The notes: a model not told the origin generated them from the sequence alone. Shown: positions 7,745 through 16,337, counted from the first letter of the stretch. The stretch: 35,711 bases of DNA from Myxococcales bacterium (GCA_025355005.1 JANXLV010000312.1:1-35711); one strand, 5' to 3'. A program made the numbers and translations.

Positions 7745-8884
7745 GTGACTAGCACCGAGGCGTTCGATCGGCGACTCCTCGGGGGGCGGTACCGTCTCGA
7801 AGAGAAGATCGGGCAGGGTGGCATGGGCCTCGTCGTCCGCGCGATCGACGTCGTCCTGTCGCGCGAAGTGGCCATCAAGCTCCTCACCGAGGAGACCACC
7901 ACGATCGACGAGGAGATCGCCTCGCGCTTCCTCCGCGAGGCCCAGAACACGGCGCGGCTCGCCCATGAGAACATCGTCAGCGTCTACGACTTCGGTCGCG
8001 AGCCTGACGGCAGCCTCTATTTCGTGATGGAGCTGTGCCGTGGCGAGACACTCTCCAGCGCCCTTCGACGACAGACCCGACTGCCGGTCACCGAGGCGGT
8101 CCATGTGGCGACGCAGATCTGCGCGGCCCTCGCAGTCGCGCACCAGCACGGCGTGATCCACCGCGATCTGAAGCCTGCCAACGTGATGCTCGTTCCCACG
8201 CCGCAGGATCCGCTGTTCGTGAAGGTGCTCGACTTCGGCGTCGCGAAATCCATCCAGGCCGGTCACGAGACCACGCAGCTCACGCGTACCGGCATGATCG
8301 TCGGAACGGTCGAGTACATGGCCCCCGAGCAGATCATCGGCAGACCTGTCGATGCGCGCACGGACATCTATGCGCTCGGCGTGTTGCTCTACCGCATGCT
8401 CGCGGGCAGCCCGGTCTTCATCGAACAGGGCGTACCCGCGATCATCCACAACCATCTCAACACCGAGCCCGAGTCGATCTGCAAGCGGGCGCCGGAAGCG
8501 AATGTCCCGCGGTCGCTCGACAAGGTCGTGCAGCGCTGTCTCGCGAAGCGGCCCGAGGGACGGTACGCGACGATGGGCGACGTCACCCGCGCGATCCGCG
8601 AGGCGCTGGACGTGGGGCTCGCCGCGCTTCCCGACCTGGGCTTCGAGGACGATCGCGAGTCGTGGGCCAAGACAGAGGTCGCCGCGTCACCTTTCGATGA
8701 CGTGTACGATCCGCATGCGCCGACTGGCGAGGCGCCTCACGACGAGATCAGCGTCGAGATCGATCTCGAGGACGAGCTTTCGTCCCAAGAAACCCGGGTG
8801 GCGCGCAGGTCGGCGGCGACCATCGATACGCCCATCCCGCCCGCCATCCAGCGATCGCAGAAGGCACCCAAGACGAAGCGCTGA
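7745..8884 (+). CDS. Hanks-type Ser/Thr protein kinase, soluble
   Basis: A 379-residue protein kinase. The kinase domain fills residues ~16-285: IGQGGMGLV glycine loop (22-30), Lys45 in VAIKLL, Glu65, HRDLKPANV catalytic loop (139-147), DFG at 163-165, GTVEYMAPEQ activation segment, DIYALGVLLYRML. The Arg before the catalytic Asp marks an RD kinase activated by activation-loop phosphorylation. The last ~90 residues are an acidic, Ser/Thr-containing tail ending basic; no membrane helix or sensor domain is present, so it is probably cytoplasmic. Start GTG 7745 is chosen because GGAGGA (7735-7740) lies just before it; an earlier in-frame ATG lacks this. The PP2C at 3744 may oppose it. Confidence 0.94.
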   Translation: MTSTEAFDRRLLGGRYRLEEKIGQGGMGLVVRAIDVVLSREVAIKLLTEETTTIDEEIASRFLREAQNTARLAHENIVSVYDFGREPDGSLYFVMELCRGETLSSALRRQTRLPVTEAVHVATQICAALAVAHQHGVIHRDLKPANVMLVPTPQDPLFVKVLDFGVAKSIQAGHETTQLTRTGMIVGTVEYMAPEQIIGRPVDARTDIYALGVLLYRMLAGSPVFIEQGVPAIIHNHLNTEPESICKRAPEANVPRSLDKVVQRCLAKRPEGRYATMGDVTRAIREALDVGLAALPDLGFEDDRESWAKTEVAASPFDDVYDPHAPTGEAPHDEISVEIDLEDELSSQETRVARRSAATIDTPIPPAIQRSQKAPKTKR

Positions 8885-8887
8885 GCG

Positions 8888-9490
8888 CTACTTGCCTGCT
8901 TCCTTCACGTCCTTGACGACCTTCTTCCCCTTCACGAAGAAGAAGACGACGGCGCCAAGGCCGAGCGCGAGCATCGCCAGTGCGAACGACTTCTTGAGGC
9001 CGAAGCCCTTGTCGCCGAAGTCGTCAACGTCGGTCACGGCGGCCTTGCCACTCGCGGTCACGGTGGTGCGGCTACCACCGCCGGCGCCGCCGTTGTCGGT
9101 GTTGCCGCCGCCGTTGTCGGGGCTGCCGCCGCCATTGCCACCGTTCGCGCGCTCCGCGGCGGACTGACCGACGCTGGACTTGGACGTGGTGCGAGCCTTC
9201 TCGTCGCTGCCGCTGCTGCCTCGGCTGCCGCCGCCTCCACCGCCGCCGCCCATGCCACCGCCGCCCTTGCCACCGCCAGCTGAACCGCCTCCGCCACCGC
9301 CTCCACCTCCGCCGCCTCCGCCACCGCCTCCACCTGACGTCGTGGCGACATCGCCCGCGCCGTTGACGCGCGACGCGATCTTGGGGCCCAGCAGCTTCAT
9401 CGCGCCAGCACCGATGAGCAGTACGCCCACGAGGAGGACGGCGTACTCCACCAAGCTCGCGCCCCGCCGCCGACCGAGACTCGTGCGCAT
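8888..9490 (-). CDS. Flp-pilin-like protein with poly-Gly tract and C-terminal membrane helix
   Basis: A 200-residue protein. It begins MRTSLGRRRG followed by ASLVEYAVLLVGVLL, a Flp/TadE-type prepilin cleavage site (Gly, then Glu and Tyr at +5 and +6) with its hydrophobic helix. From residue ~53 there are 17 consecutive Gly, then Gly/Ser/Asn-rich sequence to ~150, and near the C-terminus a second hydrophobic helix (FALAMLALGLGAVVFFFV) followed by a Lys-rich end. True Flp pilins are ~50-70 residues and stop after the first helix; the long flexible linker and second membrane anchor are unusual. ATG 9490 is chosen because upstream sequence in frame is Arg/Pro-rich and not family-like. No tad genes are in the window. 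It is convergent with the kinase (3 bp between stops). Confidence 0.78.
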   Translation of the reverse strand: MRTSLGRRRGASLVEYAVLLVGVLLIGAGAMKLLGPKIASRVNGAGDVATTSGGGGGGGGGGGGGGGGGSAGGGKGGGGMGGGGGGGGSRGSSGSDEKARTTSKSSVGQSAAERANGGNGGGSPDNGGGNTDNGGAGGGSRTTVTASGKAAVTDVDDFGDKGFGLKKSFALAMLALGLGAVVFFFVKGKKVVKDVKEAGK

Positions 9491-9564
9491 GGGGATGATG
9501 GTAGCAAAGCCCTGGCTGCGTGGCGAAGTTGGTTCTACCGAAGTCTGGTAGGTTCGGGATCGCC

Positions 9565-10986
9565 ATGGCGATTCTGGAGCTTCGCTCCCTCTGCAAGACC
9601 TACGGGGGGGAAAACCTCGCGGTGAAGGACGCGAGCGTCGCTTTCGACAAGGGACGCGTGCACGCGGTCTGCGGCGAGAACGGTGCAGGCAAGAGCACGC
9701 TGCTTCGCATGGCGGCGGGCCTGGTGCTCCCCGACGAGGGCGCCGTCCTGGTCGATGGGAAGCCGCTCGCACCCCACACGCCGAGCGGCGCCAGGGCCAT
9801 GGGCGTGGCGATGGTCACGCAACACTTCGCGCTCGCGCCCGCGCTGACCGTGCTCGAGAACATCGCGCTGGGGGAGCGTGGCCCGCTCGATCTCGAGAAG
9901 CTCGCCGTGCGCGTGGCCGCGGTCGAGAAGCGCCTCGGGGTCTCGCTCTCGCTCTCCGCGCGGGCGTCGGAGCTCTCCGTCGGGGACAAGCAACGGACCG
10001 AGCTCTGCCGGGCGCTGCTCTCCTCCGCGCGCGTCCTCATCCTCGACGAGCCCACGGCCATCCTCGCGCGCTCGGAGGTGACTGTACTATACACGCTTCT
10101 TCGGAAGATCGCCGACGAGGGCACGGCCGTCGTGGTGGTGACGCACAAGCTGGACGAGATCGCCGAGTTCTGCGACGCCGTCACGGTCATGCGCCGCGGG
10201 GTGATCTTGCTGACGTCCGACGTGCCGAAGGGCGACCGTTCGAGCGCCGAGAAGGCCGCATTCATGCAGGACGTGACCCAGCAGATCATGGGCGAGGCAA
10301 AGGATGTCGCAAAGGACCGGAAGTCAAAGGAGCCCGGCGCTGCGCTCCTCTCCGTGGCCGACGTGGCCGGTCTGAGCGGGCTGTCGCTCACGGTCCACGC
10401 GGGTGAGGTCGTCGGCGTCGCGGGGATCGAGGGCAACGGACAGTCCGAGCTCGTCCTTGCGCTCTTCCGCCGTGCGGATCCCAACATTTCGTTCGTGCAC
10501 GAGGACCGGCACCTCATGGGTCTGCTGCTTCCGGCCACGGCGGCGGAGAACCTCGTCCTGGGCGATCTCGATCTCGTATCGCGAGGCCCGCTCATCGACG
10601 CCGCGCTGCTCATGGCGGAGGCGGAGTCGCGCGCGAAGCGTTCGGCATACACGCAGAGCCTGTCGCTGCTCGCGAGCGAGCTCTCTGGCGGCAACCAGCA
10701 GAAGCTCGTGGTGGGCCGCGCGCTCGGGCGCAAGAATGCGCGCGTCTTCGTCTTCGTGCATCCCACGCGCGGCGTGGACATTGGGGCAGCGCGCGAGATC
10801 CACGCGCGCATCCTGGACGTTCGTGACAGCGGCGCAGCGGTCCTGGTCATCAGCTCCGACACCGACGAGCTCCGCACGCTCGCGACGCGCATCGTGGTGG
10901 TCGCGAAGCACGCGTTCGCAGGCGAGGTCCCGCCGGACGTCCCCGAAGAGAAGCTGGGTCGCCTGATGCTCTCGGGGGAGGCATAG
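9565..10986 (+). CDS. ABC transporter ATP-binding protein, BmpA/nucleoside-sugar class
   Basis: A 473-residue tandem ATPase powering uptake through the two following permeases. N-terminal domain: Walker A GENGAGKST, class-typical signature LSVGDKQR, Walker B VLILDEPTAIL, H-loop VVTHKLDEI. C-terminal domain: degenerate Walker A GIEGNGQSEL, intact SGGNQQK signature, and VHPTRGVDIGA in place of a catalytic Walker B, as is usual for the second half in this class (YufO/NupO type). The stretch between GQSEL and the PEDR-like HEDR motif is about 12 residues, some 30 fewer than usual, so the second domain is shortened. ATG 9565 is chosen because homology begins immediately (MAILELRSLCKTYG). The stop is followed directly by the next ATG. 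Confidence 0.92.
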   Translation: MAILELRSLCKTYGGENLAVKDASVAFDKGRVHAVCGENGAGKSTLLRMAAGLVLPDEGAVLVDGKPLAPHTPSGARAMGVAMVTQHFALAPALTVLENIALGERGPLDLEKLAVRVAAVEKRLGVSLSLSARASELSVGDKQRTELCRALLSSARVLILDEPTAILARSEVTVLYTLLRKIADEGTAVVVVTHKLDEIAEFCDAVTVMRRGVILLTSDVPKGDRSSAEKAAFMQDVTQQIMGEAKDVAKDRKSKEPGAALLSVADVAGLSGLSLTVHAGEVVGVAGIEGNGQSELVLALFRRADPNISFVHEDRHLMGLLLPATAAENLVLGDLDLVSRGPLIDAALLMAEAESRAKRSAYTQSLSLLASELSGGNQQKLVVGRALGRKNARVFVFVHPTRGVDIGAAREIHARILDVRDSGAAVLVISSDTDELRTLATRIVVVAKHAFAGEVPPDVPEEKLGRLMLSGEA

Positions 10987-12042
10987 ATGAAGGCCACCCA
11001 TCCCGGCGCGCGTGTCCTGCTCGGCGTGCTCGTCGCGTGCATCGCCTTCGAGGTGATGGTGTTCCTCTACGGTGAGTCCCCCCGCGAGATGCTCTCGCTG
11101 CTCTACGAGGGAACATGGGGCTCCGTTTACGGCGTGGGGCAGGTGCTCTACAAGGCCACGCCGCTGTTCATCACCGCGCTCGCTGTGGACTTCGGTCTGC
11201 GCGCGGGGCTGTTCAACATCGGCACGGAGGGGCAACTCTCGATCGCAAGTCTCGCCGTCGCCGTGGCAGGCTCACACCTCGGGATGATGCCTGGCGCCCT
11301 TGGCATCGTGCTGCTGTTCGCCGTCGCGGTGGTGAGCGGCGCGCTCTATGCGGCCTTGCCCGCGCTCTTGAAGGTCCGCTTCGGCGCGCACGAGGTCATC
11401 TCCACCATCATGATGAACCGCGTGGCGGACGGACTGGTGGGCCTGGCGTTGGGCGCCGGTCTCGCGCTTCCGGGCACGGTGCAGACCACGCCGCTCGCGC
11501 CGCAGCTCACGCTGACCAAGCTCGAAGCGTGGGTGCCTGGCCTCTCCGGGAGCTCGGTGAGCACGGCGGTGTTCGTCGCTGCGCTCGTGGGTGTCGTGTA
11601 CTGGGTCGTGGTCTCACGTTCGCGATTCGGTCGTGAGGTGACGTTCGTCGGTTGGAACCCGGTGGCATGCGCGCACGAGCGAATCCCCGTCGCACGCCGC
11701 ACCGTGCAGGCGCTGCTTCTGAGCGGAGCCATCGCCGGCCTCGCCAGCTCCGCCACCGTGCTCGGAGCGAAGGGCTACTTCGAGCAAGGTCTGGGCGCTG
11801 GCGCCGGCTTCTCCGGCCTCGCGGTCGCGCTGATCGCAAAGCGCAACATCCCTTCCATGATCTTCGTTGCGCTGCTCTTCGGCACGCTGCAGCAAGGCGG
11901 ACTGTTCATCAACGGGCACGTGCCCAAGGAGGCCATGGAGGTGCTCTTCGCGGTCGTCATCGTCGCCGTCGCCCTCTCGGATTCCCCGTCCGTGCTTGCG
12001 CTCCTCACCCGGCGTCGCGCGCGCGCGGGAGCGCCCTCATGA
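10987..12042 (+). CDS. ABC transporter permease 1, nucleoside/simple sugar class
   Basis: A 351-residue integral membrane protein of the BPD_transp_2 family, about nine to ten hydrophobic helices. Hallmarks: FGLRAGLFNIGTEGQL near residue 75, ALPALLKVRFGAHEVISTIMMN, and GFSGLAVALIAKRNI near the C-terminus. Its ATG directly follows the TAG of the ATPase gene and its end overlaps the second permease by ATGA, so the three are translationally coupled. With its partner it should form the membrane channel for a nucleoside, base or related small molecule; the substrate cannot be fixed because no binding protein is present. Confidence 0.92.
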   Translation: MKATHPGARVLLGVLVACIAFEVMVFLYGESPREMLSLLYEGTWGSVYGVGQVLYKATPLFITALAVDFGLRAGLFNIGTEGQLSIASLAVAVAGSHLGMMPGALGIVLLFAVAVVSGALYAALPALLKVRFGAHEVISTIMMNRVADGLVGLALGAGLALPGTVQTTPLAPQLTLTKLEAWVPGLSGSSVSTAVFVAALVGVVYWVVVSRSRFGREVTFVGWNPVACAHERIPVARRTVQALLLSGAIAGLASSATVLGAKGYFEQGLGAGAGFSGLAVALIAKRNIPSMIFVALLFGTLQQGGLFINGHVPKEAMEVLFAVVIVAVALSDSPSVLALLTRRRARAGAPS

Positions 12043-12920
12043 GCATCCTCGGAAGCGTACTGCCGGAGACGCTGCGCATGAGCGTGCCCTATGCCATGGC
12101 GGCTGCCGGCGGGGTGCTCTGTGAGAGGAGCGGCGTCGTCAACATCGGCCTCGAAGGCGTGCTCCTCACGTCCAGCTTTGCGTCGGTCGCGTGCGCGCTC
12201 GCCACGCACAGCCCCGTGCTCGGCGTGGTCGCGGGGCTCGTCGCTGGCGGCGCGGTGGGGCTCCTGCACGGCACCCTGTTCGCTCGGCTTCGCGTCAATG
12301 CCATCGTCAGCGGCGTGGCCATCAACCTCGCAGCAGCGGGCGGCACGCGGTTCCTGCTCCGCGGATGGTTTGGCTCCAGCTCCAACTCGCCCGACATTCC
12401 TGCGCTCGTCGCGCTTCCCGGCGGCCCGTTCACGCGCACGCTGCTCGACCCGCTGTTCTTGCTCTCGGTGGTCTCCGTCGTCGTGCTCACGCTGGCGCTG
12501 TCGCGAACGCGCTTCGGGCTCGACGTCCGCGCGTCCGGCGAGGACCCCGTCGCGGCGCATGCGCTGGGCGTGGACGTGGTGCGCACACGCGTGCTGGCTG
12601 TCACGCTCGGGTCGGTGCTGTGCGCGCTGGGCGGTGTCGCGCTGTCGTACGATCAGCACCAGTTCCAGAGCGGCATGAGCGGGGGCCGCGGCTTCATCGC
12701 GCTCGCCGCGGTGATCCTCTCGCGCTGGCGACCCGCGCTGGCGGTGGTGCTCTGCCTGGGCTTCGCGTCGCTCGACGCGCTCGGCAACGTGCTGCAGAAC
12801 TCCACGCACCTGCCGCCCGACGCGCTGTCGATGCTCCCGTTCGTGGCCACCCTCGCGTCGCTGTTCCTGGTGAAGCGCGGGCAGCTCGCGCCAGAGGGCC
12901 TGGGCAAGCACGCGGACTGA
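12039..12920 (+). CDS. ABC transporter permease 2, nucleoside/simple sugar class
   Basis: A 293-residue membrane protein of the same family as its upstream partner but shorter (YufQ/NupQ type). It shows AAGGVLCERSGVVNIGLEGVLL, RLRVNAIVSGVAINLAA, and GRGFIALAAVILSRWRP near the C-terminus. The start ATG 12039 overlaps the previous stop (ATGA). The reading frame is open upstream into the first permease, but those residues are a shadow of that gene. It ends inside a triplicated 10-bp repeat, which makes the stop codon recur downstream. It is convergent with hutI. Confidence 0.92.
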   Translation: MSILGSVLPETLRMSVPYAMAAAGGVLCERSGVVNIGLEGVLLTSSFASVACALATHSPVLGVVAGLVAGGAVGLLHGTLFARLRVNAIVSGVAINLAAAGGTRFLLRGWFGSSSNSPDIPALVALPGGPFTRTLLDPLFLLSVVSVVVLTLALSRTRFGLDVRASGEDPVAAHALGVDVVRTRVLAVTLGSVLCALGGVALSYDQHQFQSGMSGGRGFIALAAVILSRWRPALAVVLCLGFASLDALGNVLQNSTHLPPDALSMLPFVATLASLFLVKRGQLAPEGLGKHAD

Positions 12921-12940
12921 CGCGGACTGACGCGGACTGA
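12911..12940. repeat. three tandem copies of CGCGGACTGA at a stop codon
   Basis: Exact 10-bp unit repeated three times; the first copy contains the last codons and TGA of the second permease. Because the unit is 10 bp, the extra TGA triplets fall in all three frames, making a read-through trap. It is probably a replication-slippage product. Confidence 0.9.
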
Positions 12941-12953
12941 CTGAAGAAGCAGC

Positions 12954-14171
12954 TCAGGGCGCCGCGTGGAGCGTGCGGCCTTCGCGGACGACCAGGCGAG
13001 CTCGCGACACTCCCCACGGCTGCATCAACGCGTCCTCGTGCGGCAGATCCCACGCGACAAAGTCGGCGTGCGCACCCGTGAATAGCGCGCCCCGCTCCGG
13101 CTCTGCGAGCGACAGCGCCGCGTTTCGCGTGGCCCCGATCAGCGCCTCCTCTGTGGTGAGACCATAGAGCCGCACCGCGAGCGAGAGGGCGAGCACCAGG
13201 CTCTCCGACGGCGCGGTCCCCGGATTCGAGTCGCTCGCAACGACGAGCCTGGCGCCCACACGGCGGAGCAGCCCGAGGTCCGGCGGGGCTTGCTTCAACG
13301 TGAAGCTCGCGGTCGGCAAGAGCGTGCAATATACACCTTTATCCGCGAGCGCGCGGGCGCCCGCCTCCCCCAGGATCTCGAGGTGATCGCAGGACGCGGC
13401 AGAGACCTCGGCGCCCAGCTCGGCGCCACCGATGTCCGCGAACTGGCCCACGTGCAGGCGGACGCCGAGCCCCGAAGCGTGCGCGGCCGCGGCGAGACGA
13501 CGAGCGTCGGGCACGGAGAACGCGTTCTGGTCCACGTACGCATCCACGAAGCGCGCGAGCTTCCGAGCGGCGACCGAGGCGACTGCGTGCTCGCAGACGG
13601 AGGTGACGTACTCGTCCTTGCGCTCCTTCATGTCCGGCGGCAGGGCATGCAGCGCCAGGAACGTCGCCACCACGAACGGGAGCGAGGGATCTTTTGCGGC
13701 CTCCGCGATCGCGAGCAGCTGACGCTCCTCGAGCTCGAAGGTGAGCCCGTATCCGCTCTTCACCTCGCACGTGGTAACGCCCATGCTCGCCATGCGGGCG
13801 AGGCGCGCGCGAAGCGTGGCGTGAATGTCGGCCACGCTGCTCGAAATCAGCGCGCGGTGACTCGAGACGATGCCGCCGCCCTTCGCGGCGATCTCGCGGT
13901 AGTCGGCCCCGCGCATCTTCATCATGTACTCCTCGTGGCGCGAGCCGACCCACGCCGCGTGCGTGTGCGCATCCACGAGGCCCGGTGTCAGGAGCGCGGA
14001 GCCCAGGTCGCGGGTCTCTGCGGCGTCGGCTTTCGCGTTCGCATAGGGGCCCACCCATGCGACCCGTCCTTCGCGCACGACGACCGCGCCGTCGTCGATG
14101 ATGCCGAGAGGTCCCTTTCCCGTCAATGGGTCGCACGTCAGCACGCGCGCTGCACGGTAGAGAGTGCTCAC
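12954..14171 (-). CDS. hutI: imidazolonepropionase
   Basis: Amidohydrolase-family metalloenzyme opening 4-imidazolone-5-propionate to N-formimino-glutamate in histidine degradation. The 405-residue protein matches the usual length: metal-binding HxH (His69, His71) in PGLVDAHTHAAWVGSR, then MRGADYREIAAKGGGI, EVKSGYGL, FLALHALPP, and ASDSNPGTAPSESL with the metal Asp. No other hut gene (hutH, U, F/G) is in the window. Start is GTG 14171; the upstream nagZ stop TGA is contained in GTGA, so the two are translationally coupled, although their pathways are unrelated. It faces the nucleoside transporter operon convergently. Confidence 0.95.
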   Translation of the reverse strand: MSTLYRAARVLTCDPLTGKGPLGIIDDGAVVVREGRVAWVGPYANAKADAAETRDLGSALLTPGLVDAHTHAAWVGSRHEEYMMKMRGADYREIAAKGGGIVSSHRALISSSVADIHATLRARLARMASMGVTTCEVKSGYGLTFELEERQLLAIAEAAKDPSLPFVVATFLALHALPPDMKERKDEYVTSVCEHAVASVAARKLARFVDAYVDQNAFSVPDARRLAAAAHASGLGVRLHVGQFADIGGAELGAEVSAASCDHLEILGEAGARALADKGVYCTLLPTASFTLKQAPPDLGLLRRVGARLVVASDSNPGTAPSESLVLALSLAVRLYGLTTEEALIGATRNAALSLAEPERGALFTGAHADFVAWDLPHEDALMQPWGVSRARLVVREGRTLHAAP

Positions 14172-15226
14172 GACAACGCCCCGAGCTCTGCGCGAACGGC
14201 GTCATGCGCTGCGATGGCGTTGCGGAAGGCCGCGAGGTCCGGCGAGGGCCCCTTCTTTCGCCGCATCAGGAGTCCGCGTGCGAGCGCCTCCTCGCAGCGC
14301 GCCTTGAACGTCGGCGACGCGTCGATCTCGCGCGCGAGCGCCGCCAGCGCGATCTCTTGCCGCTCTTCGTCCGAACAAACGAGCAACAGATCGCAGCCCG
14401 CGGCGATCGCAAGCACCGCTGTATTTCCAGTGTCTTGTGAGATCGCCTTCATCTCCAGATCGTCCGAGATGACGACGCCGCGGAAGCCCAGCTCGCCCCG
14501 CAACAGTTCCGTGCATATTACATGCGATTGCGTGGCAGGCACGCCGGGATCGAGCGCGGGGTAGACCACGTGCGCCGTCATGAACGCGTCCAGGCCGTGC
14601 GCGGCCGCCCGCCGGAACGGGAGGAGCTCCACGCTCATGAGGCGCTCTTTCGGGTGGCTCACGGTGGGGAGCTCCAGGTGAGAGTCCTTGTCGGTGTCGC
14701 CATGCCCCGGGTAGTGCTTGCCGCACGTGAGGAGCGTGGCGTCCCGGAGCCCGTCTGCGTAGGCCAGCGCAAGCCGCGCTGCCTCCTCGGGGTCGCGGGA
14801 GAAGCTGCGGTCGCCGATGATGGGATTGTCGGGGTTCGTGTCCACGTCGAGGACGGGCGATGCGTTCATCGTGAAGCCCAGCGCCGCGAGCTCCTCACCC
14901 TGCGCGCGCGCGACACGCCGGAGCAGCGCCGGATCCTTCTGTTTGGCGAGGACGCGCATGGGTGGAACCAGCAGCAGCGGGGCCTTGAGGCGGGCGACGC
15001 GGCCGCCTTCCTGGTCCACGGCGATCAGCGGCGGCATGTCGGACGGCGCAGCGTTGGCGATCGAGCGATTCAGCTCGAGCACGCCCTCCGCGGACTCGAT
15101 GTTGCGCTTGAAGATCACCGCACCGCCGCGCTCTCCGCGCGAAAGCGCCGCGCTGAACGTGGTTCCGAGCGCCGGGCCGGCGAACCCGCCACAGATCAAC
15201 TGCCCCGCCAGGATGGACGACTTCAT
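14168..15226 (-). CDS. nagZ: beta-N-acetylhexosaminidase, glycoside hydrolase family 3 (NagZ)
   Basis: Cytoplasmic enzyme that removes N-acetylglucosamine from anhydro-muropeptides during cell-wall recycling. The 352-residue protein is a single GH3 TIM-barrel domain as expected for NagZ: AVDQEGGRV (~70), NASPVLDVDTNP, the family signature KHYPGHGDT (170-178) with the acid/base-loop DSH at 181-183, and the nucleophile Asp in GVVISDDLEM. No convincing signal peptide, consistent with cytosol. ATG 15226 is chosen; upstream sequence in frame overlaps the divergent CAP gene and is not family-like. Its start is only a few bases from the earliest start of that gene. Confidence 0.93.
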   Translation of the reverse strand: MKSSILAGQLICGGFAGPALGTTFSAALSRGERGGAVIFKRNIESAEGVLELNRSIANAAPSDMPPLIAVDQEGGRVARLKAPLLLVPPMRVLAKQKDPALLRRVARAQGEELAALGFTMNASPVLDVDTNPDNPIIGDRSFSRDPEEAARLALAYADGLRDATLLTCGKHYPGHGDTDKDSHLELPTVSHPKERLMSVELLPFRRAAAHGLDAFMTAHVVYPALDPGVPATQSHVICTELLRGELGFRGVVISDDLEMKAISQDTGNTAVLAIAAGCDLLLVCSDEERQEIALAALAREIDASPTFKARCEEALARGLLMRRKKGPSPDLAAFRNAIAAHDAVRAELGALS

Positions 15227-15231
15227 CACGG

Positions 15232-16320
15232 GTGGTGTATCAAAAATTGGTGCAAACCGGACCTTCTCTCGTGCCTCGTCGGGTGGCGCTCGCTGTCGCC
15301 ATCGTGGCGGGCCTGGTCGGAGCGGCGCAGTGCGGTCCGTCCCAGCCCGCGAACGGCGCGGACCGACGTGTGGCTGTCGTCGCGGACGGCGGCAACGCCC
15401 CTGCGCCAGCGCAGACGGTGACGGAAGCCGCACCCGCCCATGCCGACGGCGCCCTCGTCACGGACGACGGAAAGACGACGCGCCCCACGCACAAGCTCAC
15501 CACCGCCGAGGCCCGCAAGTACATGCTCGCCCTCATCAACCGCGATCGACGCTCGGAGAAGCTCGGGCCCGTCGTGCTCGACACGGGGCCGCCCACAACG
15601 TCCGGTCAGTCACATGCCGACGACATGGCGCACCTCGGCTATCTCGGGCACTGGGGCAGCGACGGCTCCGTTCCGGAGGAGCGCCTCACGCGCGCGGGCG
15701 GCGCCGACATGGTGCTGGAGAATGCGTCGTGCTTCACGGACGAAAAGACGCGCACGCTCGACGCCGCGCCGCAGATCGATCCCGCGGAGGTGGAGCGCGC
15801 CGAGTCGATGTTCTTCAACGAGAAGCCGCCTAACGACGGCCACCGCAAGAACATCCTGAAGCCGGCGCACACACGCGTGGGGATCGGCGTTGCGCAGCCG
15901 AAGGACACGGCCACGGAGATCGCGGTGCCGTGCTTCTCGCAGGAGTTCACGGACACGTACGGCACGTACGAGCCGCTACCAGCGCGCGCCAAGGTGGGGA
16001 CGAAGATCAAGGTGAAGGGCAGGGCAACGCCGTCCGCCACCGCCGTCGGCATCACGCGCATCGACGCGCCGAAGCCGCTCTCCACGCACGACCTCAATCA
16101 GCGTCGCAGCTATCCAGTGCCCGCGCCGTTCGCGCTGTACTGGCCCAAGGGATTCGTGACGGAGATCCCGCTTCTGGTCACCGGGGACGCATTCGAGATC
16201 GAGGTCCCGCTCGCGAACCACGAGAAGGCGCCCGGCCTGTACGAGGTGAGCGTGTGGTCGAAGCTGCCCGGCAACGAGTCGCACACCATGATCAGCTTGC
16301 GCACGATCCTGGTGGAGTGA
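15232..16320 (+). CDS. secreted CAP (SCP-like) domain protein
   Basis: About 362 residues. A basic N-terminus and hydrophobic segment (RRVALAVAIVAGLVGAAQC) direct export; Gln before the Cys is not a good lipobox, so lipidation is doubtful. Residues ~90-240 form a CAP domain: a helix with LALINRDRRSEKLGPVVLD, HADDMAHLGYLGHWGSDG with candidate cavity His residues, then LENASCF, DGHRKNIL and GIGVAQ. The C-terminal ~110 residues look beta-rich, as in an added Ig-like domain. The start is uncertain: GTG codons at 15232, 15235, 15250 and 15271 are all in frame, and the last gives the best-proportioned signal peptide. CAP proteins occur in many bacterial envelopes with unknown activity. Confidence 0.85.
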   Translation: MVYQKLVQTGPSLVPRRVALAVAIVAGLVGAAQCGPSQPANGADRRVAVVADGGNAPAPAQTVTEAAPAHADGALVTDDGKTTRPTHKLTTAEARKYMLALINRDRRSEKLGPVVLDTGPPTTSGQSHADDMAHLGYLGHWGSDGSVPEERLTRAGGADMVLENASCFTDEKTRTLDAAPQIDPAEVERAESMFFNEKPPNDGHRKNILKPAHTRVGIGVAQPKDTATEIAVPCFSQEFTDTYGTYEPLPARAKVGTKIKVKGRATPSATAVGITRIDAPKPLSTHDLNQRRSYPVPAPFALYWPKGFVTEIPLLVTGDAFEIEVPLANHEKAPGLYEVSVWSKLPGNESHTMISLRTILVE

Positions 16321-16337
16321 TCCTCTTCTACGGCACG

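Noticed and set aside
9058..9596. Arg- and Ala/Val-rich ORFs over the Gly tract
   Set aside because: Frame-shifted translations of the low-complexity Gly codons.
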